A stretch of 18,603 nucleotides of DNA from an uncultured Methanobrevibacter sp. (GTDB taxonomy: Archaea > Methanobacteriota > Methanobacteria > Methanobacteriales > Methanobacteriaceae). The stretch covers positions 1 through 18,603 of the forward strand of contig NZ_ONER01000030.1 in NCBI RefSeq assembly GCF_900316895.1, given 5' to 3'. The notes beneath the pieces are model-generated. The model saw only the letters and a program-made list of their open reading frames with translations. It was not told the origin of the DNA and ran no database searches. A program made the translations under genes and the position numbers. Positions 6,299 to 15,200 of this stretch are shown piece by piece; position 1 is the stretch's first letter, and each line of letters starts with the position of its first letter.

Positions 6299-7894
6299 AT
6301 GGATAAGGAAACTAAAGAACGTTTGGGCGAAATTAGAGCAGCCATAAAAAAATATGGCTTCGATAAAATTTTAGGCCAAACCGCAAAAAACAAAATAGGC
6401 GGAAAAGACGATGCCGAAGCCAATGAACTTTTGCTGGATGATGAAATTCCCGTCAAGCTAAGATTGATGCTTCAGGAATTGGGAACCACATTCATCAAAT
6501 TGGGTCAGCTGTTAAGTACAAGACCTGATGTAGTTGGCGACAGGATTGCAGATGAGCTTGCAAACCTGCAGGACGACAATCCTGCAATAACATACGAGCA
6601 GGTCAAGGCAATAGTCGAAAGGGAACTCAATGGAAACATTGATGAGCTTTTCGAAGAATTTAAACATGAACATTTGGCTACCGCATCCATCGGACAGGTT
6701 CATGAAGCAAAATTGATTACCGGTGAAAGGGTTGCAGTCAAAATCCAAAAAGAAGGTATCACCGACAAGATTGACCTTGACTTGAGGATATTGAAATACA
6801 TTGCCAACCGTACCGACAAATTTAACGCAAATCTCAGGAAACTGAACCTTCCTGGAATAATGGAGGAGTTTGACCGTTCAATCCACAAGGAAATAGATTA
6901 CAACAACGAATTCATGAACATGCAGCGCATTGAAATGAATTTCGTTGAAAATCCGGCCATACACATTCCGGCCACATACCCTGAATACTGCACTTCAAAA
7001 GTATTGACAATGGAATTCATTGACGGTACCAAATTAAATGACGTGTATGAAAGCACCAGCGATGAGTTCGACAAAAAGCTCTTGGCAAAAAATGTCCTTG
7101 ACTCATATCTCCAGCAGCTGTTCATAGACGGATTTTTCCATGGAGACCCGCATCCGGGAAACGTGATGATTCTGGAGGACAATGTGGTGTGCTATCTTGA
7201 TTTGGGCATGATGGGATTCTTCGATGAAAAGTTCAAAAAAGACCTTTCCGAAGTAGTATTGCTGTTCATGGACCAGGATGTTGACGGACTGATAAACCAG
7301 CTTATGTACATGGACATATTGGATTATGACATTGACACATCTTCCTTAAGAAGGGATCTTAATGACCTGTTCGGAAGGTACTTCGGCGTACAGCTGAACC
7401 GTTTCGATGGAGTTTTAGAGGCACTTCTAAGCCTTATGCAGGAATATGGAGTAATCCTTCCAAATGAAGTCGTCACAATGGCAAGAGGACTGTCAATGAT
7501 TGAATCCATTGCACACAATCTTGACCCTGAAATCGATGTTTTCGCATCAATCAAACCTGTTGCAAAACAAATTGCAAAGCAAAGGCTCAGCCCTAAGCAG
7601 ATGTTAAAAGGCAAAAAAAGCAACCTTATCCTATATGAACACATGCTTCAGTCCATGCCTAAACTTCTCACAAGGACAATCCACAAAATAGAAAATGAAG
7701 AATTGCAGTTCAGATTTGAAGTCGACATTACCGACAAGGTTACAATAGTCGCATTGATATCCGCTCTGATAATCGGCTCTTCAGTCGTTTCATTCGGACC
7801 AAGAGCATTTGACATGCCTGTGATTTCTTTAATCGGTTATATAATAGCCATAATCCTAAGTATTATCGGCCTTAAAAGATTTGTCTTAAAATAA
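6299..7894 (+). CDS. UbiB/ABC1/ADCK family atypical kinase, membrane anchored
   Basis: UbiB-family proteins are atypical kinase/ATPase proteins that support lipid or quinone pathways. This one has 531 residues and all family hallmarks. The KxGQ motif (KLGQ, 67-70) is at the start of the N-terminal extension. The alanine-rich nucleotide loop reads ATASIGQVHEA (127-137). The conserved lysine lies in VAVKIQ (K148). HGDPHPGN (281-288) is the catalytic loop and DLG (301-303) the metal-binding motif. Two C-terminal membrane helices (~482-497 and ~505-527) anchor it, as in bacterial UbiB. Methanogens of this group make no ubiquinone, so a role in isoprenoid lipid or another membrane process is more likely; that is inference. 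A weak GTGAT (6291-6295) precedes the ATG by 3 nt; coupling to the upstream HdeD-like gene may help initiation. Confidence 0.93.
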   Translation: MDKETKERLGEIRAAIKKYGFDKILGQTAKNKIGGKDDAEANELLLDDEIPVKLRLMLQELGTTFIKLGQLLSTRPDVVGDRIADELANLQDDNPAITYEQVKAIVERELNGNIDELFEEFKHEHLATASIGQVHEAKLITGERVAVKIQKEGITDKIDLDLRILKYIANRTDKFNANLRKLNLPGIMEEFDRSIHKEIDYNNEFMNMQRIEMNFVENPAIHIPATYPEYCTSKVLTMEFIDGTKLNDVYESTSDEFDKKLLAKNVLDSYLQQLFIDGFFHGDPHPGNVMILEDNVVCYLDLGMMGFFDEKFKKDLSEVVLLFMDQDVDGLINQLMYMDILDYDIDTSSLRRDLNDLFGRYFGVQLNRFDGVLEALLSLMQEYGVILPNEVVTMARGLSMIESIAHNLDPEIDVFASIKPVAKQIAKQRLSPKQMLKGKKSNLILYEHMLQSMPKLLTRTIHKIENEELQFRFEVDITDKVTIVALISALIIGSSVVSFGPRAFDMPVISLIGYIIAIILSIIGLKRFVLK

Positions 7895-7905
7895 GATAGA
7901 AATTA

Positions 7906-7937
7906 TGAGGAATTTTTTCCTCAATCATTATTTTTTT
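7906..7937. terminator. Bidirectional terminator hairpin
   Basis: TGAGGAA (7906-7912), a TTTT loop and TTCCTCA (7917-7923) give a perfect 7-bp stem, followed by a T-run at 7931-7937. On the minus strand, T-rich sequence follows as well. It lies between the convergent UbiB-like and NTF2-like genes. Confidence 0.7.
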
Positions 7938-7940
7938 GAA

Positions 7941-8336
7941 TTAACTGTCCCATCCGACAACTTGCCAGATTCCATCGATTTTTCTAAAATTTGCCACCGT
8001 ATCGGAAATCCATCTCAGTTCCCTGCCGTAGACCTTGGCAGTCAATCTGACTTTAGATATTAAGGAAGCGGACTCATCATCATCAAACAGTATTGTAGGA
8101 TCCATGATATCAGATTTTGAAAAATCCATAGAACCGTCATCAATCTCAGAGATGAACTCACCTTTAACCTGAGACCTGTTTGGAGCCTGAGTGAGTCTGA
8201 AATCATCAGAAAGGATTTCATCCAACTTTTCTGTGTCGGCTTCAATCAATGCATTTTGAAACTCGACAAACCTGTCAACGATTTCCTGGTCTGCACCGGA
8301 AAATGATTTCTCACAAAATAGTTCTACATCAGACAT
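7941..8336 (-). CDS. NTF2-like fold protein (SnoaL/DUF4440 type)
   Basis: A small soluble 131-residue protein. Its layout fits the NTF2-like superfamily: an N-terminal helix (EIVDRFVEFQNALIEADTEKLDEILSDDF, ~18-46), then a curved sheet ending in the typical FRKIDGIWQVVGW strand pair (~116-128). Related small proteins bind or isomerise hydrophobic ligands or serve as dimerisation units; no catalytic residues can be assigned here. No signal peptide is present. The protein is acidic, rich in Asp and Glu. It is divergent from nadE with only 44 bp between start codons and convergent with the UbiB-like gene. Confidence 0.7.
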   Translation of the reverse strand: MSDVELFCEKSFSGADQEIVDRFVEFQNALIEADTEKLDEILSDDFRLTQAPNRSQVKGEFISEIDDGSMDFSKSDIMDPTILFDDDESASLISKVRLTAKVYGRELRWISDTVANFRKIDGIWQVVGWDS

Positions 8337-8380
8337 GATATAATATATAAATTAATAAGTACATATTATTTTATGTATGA
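8337..8380. promoter_or_regulatory. Compact divergent promoter region, probably leaderless transcripts
   Basis: Only 44 bp separate the NTF2-like ATG (8336) and the nadE ATG (8381). On the plus strand TATATAAAT (8344-8352) is centred ~32 nt before the nadE start. On the minus strand the TATA-like stretch ACATAAAATAATATG (8375-8361) is centred ~31 nt before the NTF2-like start. Neither gene has a visible ribosome binding site. Both transcripts therefore probably start at or a few bases before the ATG, and the two promoters overlap face to face. Confidence 0.5.
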
Positions 8381-9187
8381 ATGATTAAGGCTGGTGAAAT
8401 CATTAGTGAAATTCCAGAAATAAACTGCAAAAAAACAAAGGAAACAATTGTTGAATTCATCAAATCAAAAGTATCCGAGTCCAAAACCGACGGAATTGTA
8501 GTCGGCTTGAGCGGAGGAATCGATTCAACATTGATAGCCTATCTTGCATGTGAAGCAGTTGGAAAGGACAATGTATTTGGAATTGTCATGCCGTCCGCTA
8601 CAACACCGGCCGAAGACACTGTTCATGGAATCGAAATAGCGCAAAGATTAGGTATCGAATACAGAGAAATAGCTATTGACAGCATTCTGAATGAATATTT
8701 ATGCCTGACAAAGCTTGAAGAGGATAATCTTGCAATAGGAAATCTCAAAGCAAGAATCAGGATGTCAATCATTTATTATTATGCAAACGCTAAAAACTAC
8801 CTTGTCAGCGGAACAGGTAACAGAAGCGAAATTCTGATTGGTTATTTCACAAAGCATGGAGATGGCGCATGCGACATGGAACCGATTGGAGATTTATACA
8901 AGAGTGAAGTTTACAAGTTAAGCGAATACCTGAACATCCAAGAGGAAATCATCAAAAAGCCTCCAAGGGCAGGCCTCTGGGAAAACCAGAGCGATGAGGA
9001 AGAAATTGGAATGAGTTACGATTTGCTTGATGAAATCCTATATCTCTTTACTGAAAAGGATATGAAAAATACCCAAATAGCTGAAAGACTTGACATTTCA
9101 GTTGATGACGTTAATATGATTATCAATAAAATAATTAGGAGCGAACACAAAAGCAAAGTTCCCGAAATTCCTAAAAAAATATTATAA
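8381..9187 (+). CDS. nadE: NH3-dependent NAD+ synthetase
   Basis: It catalyses the last step of NAD+ synthesis: deamido-NAD+, ATP and ammonia to NAD+, in the cytoplasm. At 268 residues it is the short, ammonia-only form without a glutaminase domain. The ATP pyrophosphatase loop SGGIDST is at 44-50. Other family motifs are NLKARIRM (121-128), GTGNRSE (144-150), the GDGACDMEPIGDLYKSEVY region (160-178) and PPRAGLWENQSDEEEIG (194-210). The last ~50 residues carry a helix-turn-helix-like segment, usual in archaeal members. No ribosome binding site precedes the ATG; the upstream ATG at 8374 hits a stop at once, so 8381 is the start. leuS follows after 10 bp, indicating cotranscription. Confidence 0.95.
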   Translation: MIKAGEIISEIPEINCKKTKETIVEFIKSKVSESKTDGIVVGLSGGIDSTLIAYLACEAVGKDNVFGIVMPSATTPAEDTVHGIEIAQRLGIEYREIAIDSILNEYLCLTKLEEDNLAIGNLKARIRMSIIYYYANAKNYLVSGTGNRSEILIGYFTKHGDGACDMEPIGDLYKSEVYKLSEYLNIQEEIIKKPPRAGLWENQSDEEEIGMSYDLLDEILYLFTEKDMKNTQIAERLDISVDDVNMIINKIIRSEHKSKVPEIPKKIL

Positions 9188-9188
9188 T

Positions 9189-9194
9189 GGTGAT
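9189..9194 (+). promoter_or_regulatory. Ribosome binding site supporting the leuS GTG start
   Basis: GGTGAT lies 3 nt before GTG 9198, between the nadE stop and leuS. It supports the non-ATG start, since the protein begins SENIEKKWQKKW, the usual first helix of archaeal leucyl-tRNA synthetases. Confidence 0.7.
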
Positions 9195-9197
9195 TTA

Positions 9198-12053
9198 GTG
9201 AGCGAAAATATAGAAAAGAAATGGCAGAAGAAATGGGCTGATGCGAAAATATTCGAATCAAACCCTGACGAGAGAGAAAAACTATACCTTACCGTTGCTT
9301 TTCCATACCCTAGTGGTGCAATGCACATAGGTCACGGCCGTACATATACCGTGCCGGACGTTTATGCAAGGTTCAAAAGAATGGAAGGTTACAACGTACT
9401 GTTCCCGATGGCATGGCACGTTACAGGAGCACCGGTTATCGGAATAGCTGACAGGATTCAAAGGAAAGACCCTTGGACACTTGATTTGTACCACAGGGTT
9501 CATGGAGTTCCAAAGGAAACATTGCCAAAGCTTGAAGACCCTGAATACATCGTTAAATACTTCTCAACAGAATACCATGAAGTAATGGATGAAATGGGAT
9601 ATTCAATCGACTGGAGAAGGGAATTCAGAACAATCGACCCGACCTACAAAAAATTCATCGAATGGCAAATAACCACATTATATGAAAAGGGATTGATTCA
9701 GAAAGGAGAACACCCTGTAAAATACTGTCCAAACTGTGACAACCCTGTTGGAGATCACGATCTGCTCGAAGGTGAAGGGGTAGGCGTCAATGAACTGACA
9801 TTATTGAAATTCCCGATTGAAGATAAGATTTTAGTTACCGCAACCCTAAGGCCTGAAACCATTGTCGGAGCAACCAACATCTGGCTTAACCCTGATGTCG
9901 AATACGTTTTGGTTAATGCCGAAGGCGAAAAATGGGTAATTACAAAAGAAGCTCACTATAATTTATCCAACCAAATCAAGGATTTGGACATCATATCTGA
10001 AATTGACCCTAATGAATTAATAGGAAAAATGGCTAAAAATCCATTCACCGGAGACGAACTGCCAATTTTCCCTGCAAGCTTTGTTAGCGCATCCTACGGA
10101 AGCGGTGTCGTATTTTCCGAACCTGCAGATGCACCTGCAGACTACATCGCACTTCAGGACTTGAAGAAAAACGAGGAAATGATAGCCAAATACAATTTAG
10201 GCGGCATCATTGAAAACGTGGAACCTATTCCAGTATGTACCCTTAAGGGCTATGGGGAAATCCCTGCAGCAGACATCATCGAAAGATTAGGAATTACTGA
10301 CCAAAACGATGAAAAGCTGCATGAAGCCACCAATGAGCTGTACAAGCAGCAACACAGTAAAGGTACAATCATCGAATCCATTCCGGACTTTGGCGGAATG
10401 AAAGTTCGTTTTGCACGTGAAGAGCTCAAAGAGAAACTGATAGCCGAGAACATGGCAACAATCATGTATGACTTTGCCGAAAGGCCTGTAGTGTGCAGAT
10501 GCGGAAACAACTGTGTCGTCAAAATCATGGATGACCAATGGTTCATGAAATACGGAAATGAGGAATGGACCGAAAAGACCCTGGAAGTGCTTGAAGGCGA
10601 AACAATCATTCCAAAGGAAATCAAAAATAATTTTGACTATTACATAAACTGGCTGGACGATTGGGCATGTTCCAGAAAAGTGGGACTTGGAACCAGACTT
10701 CCATGGGACAACCAATGGCTGATCGAGCCATTGACCGATTCTACAATCTACATGTCCTATTATGCAATTGCAAAATACGTGAAAGACATGAATCCGGATG
10801 ATTTGACCCCTGCATTCTTTGACAAAGTTTTATTGAACAAGGATTCAGGCGAAATTACCGTTCCTCAAGAAAAAGTACAGGAAATTCAGGATGAATTCAA
10901 CTACTGGTACCCATTGGACTGGAGACTGTCCGCAAAGGACCTGGTAGGTAACCACCTGAGCTTTTTGATGTTTGCCCACAGTGCAATCTATCCAAAAGAA
11001 AAATGGCCTCAAGGAACCGTAGTGTTCGGTATGGGACTTCTGGAAGGAAACAAGATGTCTTCCTCAAAAGGTAACGTCATCCTCCTAAAAGATGCAATCA
11101 GAGACTACACCGCTGATGTCGTAAGGCTCTTCCTGATGGCTTCTGCAGAACCATGGCAGGACTTCGACTGGAGGGAAAAGGAAGTTCTTGGAACAAAAAG
11201 AAGACTTGAATGGTTCAGGGAATTTGCAGCAAGAGTCGAAGAGATTAAAGGTTCACCATTGGACTTAAGCAACATTGAAGAGGTGGAACTGACCCGTACC
11301 ATTGACTTATGGATGATAAGCCAGCTAAACGAACACATCAAAAATGCAACAGAAGCTTTGGAAGTCTTCCAGACAAGACAGGCATTACAAGATTCTCTGT
11401 TCCTTCTTAAAAAGGATGTTGACCACTACCTGTACCGTGTAAAACACATTATCGATGCACAGGACCCGGCAGTAATTTACGTGCTGTCAACAGTCCTTGA
11501 AGCTTGGATCAGGCTTTTAGCACCATTCACTCCACACACATGTGAAGAATTATGGTCCAAATATGGTGGAGAAGGATTTGTAAGCCAGTCCAGTTGGCCT
11601 GAAGCTGACGAAAGCCTTATGGATGTTAAAATCGAAAAGGCAGAGTCACTGGTTGAAAACATCATCAAGGATATTGCCCACATCAAGCAGATGGTTGGAG
11701 ATGAAGTTGAAAAGATTCACATCTACCTTGCCCCTGACTGGAAATGGGACCTTTACAAAATAGCTGATGAAGTAGGAAAACCTGACATCGGCCAGATTAT
11801 GGGAAGAGCCATCGGCGCCAATATCTATGACGACAAAAAGGAAATAGCAATGGTGGCCAAAAAAATCGGTAAGGAAATAACCAAAACCCGCTACATCGGC
11901 AAGATCAACGAAGAGGAAATCTTAACCGATGCACTTGACTACATCAAAGAGGAAAGCGGCAATGAAGTCATTATCCACACCGATGACTCATACGACCCAC
12001 AAAACAAGGCTAAAAACGCAATGCCTTACAAACCAGCAATATTTATGGAATAA
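9198..12053 (+). CDS. leuS: Leucyl-tRNA synthetase, archaeal type
   Basis: This cytoplasmic class I aminoacyl-tRNA synthetase charges tRNA-Leu with leucine. It has 951 residues, the length usual for the archaeal/eukaryotic form. HIGH is at 43-46 and the second ATP motif reads KMSSS (619-623). A zinc-binding CPNC (177-180) and a further Cys cluster CRCGNNC (433-439) are present. The CP1 editing domain is recognised by its threonine-rich TATLRPETIVGATN (214-227). The anticodon-binding helices and the C-terminal tRNA-contacting domain follow (~700-951). The start is GTG, preceded by GGTGAT. It is the second gene of an operon with nadE, and its last codons form part of the terminator hairpin. No lesion or unusual insertion is seen. 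Confidence 0.97.
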   Translation: MSENIEKKWQKKWADAKIFESNPDEREKLYLTVAFPYPSGAMHIGHGRTYTVPDVYARFKRMEGYNVLFPMAWHVTGAPVIGIADRIQRKDPWTLDLYHRVHGVPKETLPKLEDPEYIVKYFSTEYHEVMDEMGYSIDWRREFRTIDPTYKKFIEWQITTLYEKGLIQKGEHPVKYCPNCDNPVGDHDLLEGEGVGVNELTLLKFPIEDKILVTATLRPETIVGATNIWLNPDVEYVLVNAEGEKWVITKEAHYNLSNQIKDLDIISEIDPNELIGKMAKNPFTGDELPIFPASFVSASYGSGVVFSEPADAPADYIALQDLKKNEEMIAKYNLGGIIENVEPIPVCTLKGYGEIPAADIIERLGITDQNDEKLHEATNELYKQQHSKGTIIESIPDFGGMKVRFAREELKEKLIAENMATIMYDFAERPVVCRCGNNCVVKIMDDQWFMKYGNEEWTEKTLEVLEGETIIPKEIKNNFDYYINWLDDWACSRKVGLGTRLPWDNQWLIEPLTDSTIYMSYYAIAKYVKDMNPDDLTPAFFDKVLLNKDSGEITVPQEKVQEIQDEFNYWYPLDWRLSAKDLVGNHLSFLMFAHSAIYPKEKWPQGTVVFGMGLLEGNKMSSSKGNVILLKDAIRDYTADVVRLFLMASAEPWQDFDWREKEVLGTKRRLEWFREFAARVEEIKGSPLDLSNIEEVELTRTIDLWMISQLNEHIKNATEALEVFQTRQALQDSLFLLKKDVDHYLYRVKHIIDAQDPAVIYVLSTVLEAWIRLLAPFTPHTCEELWSKYGGEGFVSQSSWPEADESLMDVKIEKAESLVENIIKDIAHIKQMVGDEVEKIHIYLAPDWKWDLYKIADEVGKPDIGQIMGRAIGANIYDDKKEIAMVAKKIGKEITKTRYIGKINEEEILTDALDYIKEESGNEVIIHTDDSYDPQNKAKNAMPYKPAIFME

Positions 12054-12086
12054 TTCAAATTATTCCATCTATTTTTCTATTTTTTG
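12045..12086 (+). terminator. Terminator hairpin that includes the leuS stop codon
   Basis: ATGGAATAATT (12045-12055) and AATTATTCCAT (12058-12068) are exact reverse complements separated by CA, giving a palindrome with up to 11-bp arms. The leuS codons for Met-Glu and the TAA stop are inside the 5' arm. T-rich sequence follows (12070-12086). Confidence 0.7.
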
Positions 12087-12183
12087 TTAACTTAACGAAT
12101 ATTAACAACCGCAGATACTGAAAATATGGGCATATGGTTTTCCGTCTGCAATTCCTTTCTTTTTTTAAAAATTTGCAAAAAAA

Positions 12184-12278
12184 TTTATACATGTCTCTCT
12201 AATTCATTTAAAAAAAAATAAACTAAATTTAATATAGATTAATTAAAGAAATATATTACAATTAGAATTTAAATGAGG
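12184..12278 (+). promoter_or_regulatory. Probable adhesin promoter, leader and ribosome binding site
   Basis: TTTATAC (12184-12190), behind an A-rich BRE-like run, is the best TATA candidate and implies a leader of ~75 nt. TTTAATATA (12229-12237) is an alternative with a shorter leader. TGAGG at 12274-12278 lies 8 nt before ATG 12287 and is a good ribosome binding site. The rest of 12087-12183 is AT-rich and shows no gene. Confidence 0.45.
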
Positions 12279-12286
12279 CATAAACA

Positions 12287-15200
12287 ATGAGTAAAAATAA
12301 GGCAATTGCTATCTTTTTAATTTTATTTTCTATTTTATGTTCACTTTCGGCGGTTGCTGCAAGTGACTTAAACTCGACAGACTCTATTGCAAATGATATT
12401 GCTGAAGATATCATTACTGAAACTGCAGATTTTGATGAAGAACAGGAAAGCATATTGAATATGACGGATGAAGAACAGGAAAACATATTGGGTGCAACGA
12501 CTGAAGAACAGGAAAACATATTGGATGAGGGCGAATCAGGTGAATGGGGCACATTCACTGAGTTAAAGGGTATAGTAAGTCCAATATTCGTTCATAATGT
12601 CGTTTTGTATAAGAATTATAGATGTGAGGGTCCTAACGATGCAATAGTCTTTGACCGCGCTATAACCATTGATGGAAACGGGCATACGATTGACTGTGCA
12701 GGAAAATCAAATGCATTCCAATTTAATTATGGTGAGGTCCAGTTAAGAAATTTGCGAATTACAGGATTTGCTGGCACTTCAAGTTCTAGCTCTTATGCTA
12801 TATCTATTGGATTTGATACTAATTACTGCAAAATCGAAAATTGTGTTTTTGAAGGCAATTCACATAGCGTATTGTCATTGGCAGGACACAAACAAAATAC
12901 AATTTCCAATTGTATTTTTAGAAACAATTCTGCAAGGGGAGCTGAAATAGTTTCTGGAACTGGCAATTTTGCAATGATTGGATGTACTTTTGAAAATAAT
13001 GGAAGATTCACATCCAACGGAGGATATGACACCGACAAGATACTTAGGTTAAGAAGTGATTTTTTTGTTGAGAATTGTATCTTTGAGAACAATGTTGCTA
13101 AAAAGGGAATTGTCTATTTTGAAGACTACATCTATTCTCCTTGTGTTAAAAATTGTTTCTTTGGTGCTGCTCAAACCGATGAGGATTATGGCTTAATTTA
13201 TTGTGACGGTCCTAACAGAATAGAGGAATCAATTTTTTGCACTCCAGATATAAAAGGAAATGTTATAAACGGTTATAAATCCGCAGGCTTATCGTATAAT
13301 CTTTGGCTGGACGGTACAAAATCTAATGAAATTCCTGAGAGATTTGTTGGATCTGGATACGGGTATGAGACCAGATATGAACCGTTTATTGTTACCGGAT
13401 ACCAAAAAGTGAGAATATATGGCCAAATTTTTTCCAGTTATATTTATGTCCCGACAATACCTAAAGAAGTGAGGCTGGGCGATACTGTTGAATTAAAACT
13501 CATGTTTCTCAAATCCGACGATACTCTTTTGGAAATGCCTCAAGGAAAACCTGTAACATTTCAAGTCCAATTCAGTGACAGTAACCTAAATTCAACAAAC
13601 ATCACATTCACCAATAAAATTTCAACACCGTTTAATTATACGGCATTGGATGGTAAGGAAGGTACTGTATCAATTTTTTATAACGGTGCACTTATCAGCT
13701 CCCTTAAAATAACCCATGCCGGAGAGTATGATTCATTAACCCTACTGAAACATGAGATATCAAAAGCTTCAAATGAGATAAACCTAACTCATGATTATAA
13801 GTTCTACTCCTCCCTCGACGATAGAAATGCGATTACCGTTGATAAAGACCTTACAATAAACGGAAATGGCTATACAATTGACGGATGTAACGGTGTCAAC
13901 GGCATCTTTAACTTTGCAGGCGGAAGAAACATCACAGTCAAAAATTTAAATATTATAAACGTGAAGGAAACTGCAATAAGAGGCATGTCTTCCGGCAATG
14001 ACCGAATTACTTTTATAAACTGTACTTTTGAAAACACAGGAGGGGCAATAAATTCAGATAAGATAACATTTATTTCCGGTTGTGAATTTGAAAACATTAA
14101 AGCTACTGCTGTTAAGTTATATTCTACCCAAAGTACAGCAAACATTATTGATAAATCAACATTTGAAAATTGTAATAGTAAAAATGACGGTGGTGCGGGC
14201 TATATCAATTCAAAAACCGTGATTACAAATTCAAAATTTATAAATAACTATGCAAGCAATGGTGGAGGATTATACATTGACGCAGAAAATTGTGCTGTCG
14301 ACAATTGTGAATTTATTGGAAATGAAGCGGATTATGTGGCTGGAGGAGCATATTTCTCAAGTGCAAACTGTAATCTTACTAACAGTGCATTTATAAATAA
14401 CTCAGCCGCATCAAATGCGGCATTTTACCTTAAAACAACACCCGTGACAGTGGAAAATAACACCGAAAGCAATAGCACAATAACCAGTAATTCATTTACC
14501 CACCTTAATGAGATAATAGCCCAAACCGGAAACGTGCTCAATTTAGAAAATGATTATAAATTCAAATCTAAAGATGATATGGATTTTGCAGACGGCATCT
14601 TTATTAAAAAAGACCTGATAATAAACGGTAACGGCCATGCAATTGATGGTGACGACTATGCCTCAATTTTTATAATCGATGAAGAAACTGCAAACATAAC
14701 ATTCAATAACATCAATTTTGTCAATGCATTGGACTATGCTGCAAATATTAAAAATGCAAAAAGCGTTACTTTCAATAATTGTACTTTTTATTCCTCAAAT
14801 CATGGTTATTATAATGAGGAGGGAGTAATATTTATTGACAACGATGGAGGGTCTGTTACAGATAGCGTGCTTATCAACAGATGTTCTTTCATTGACAATG
14901 ATGTCGACAAAATGATTTATGCAAAATCCGGCGGATATGCATTAACCGTTAAAGACAGCATTTTCGCAAACCCAAAATCCACCTATGACGTATACATTCA
15001 AAGACATAACAATAACAATCTGGATTACAACTGGTGGGGAAACACTGTAGACAACTTCAACAGCACCCCTAAAGTGAATGCCCAATTAAATAATTGGTAC
15101 TTCATGAACATGACACTAAAATCCAACAGGGCGACAATATCACTTAACAGCTTATACGATAATCGGGGAAAAACAATCGCAACAGTTACAGATTGCAGCC

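Noticed and set aside
12273..12290. Five-codon upstream frame ending ATGA over the adhesin start
   Set aside because: It starts inside the sequence used as ribosome binding site and is too short to distinguish from chance in AT-rich DNA.
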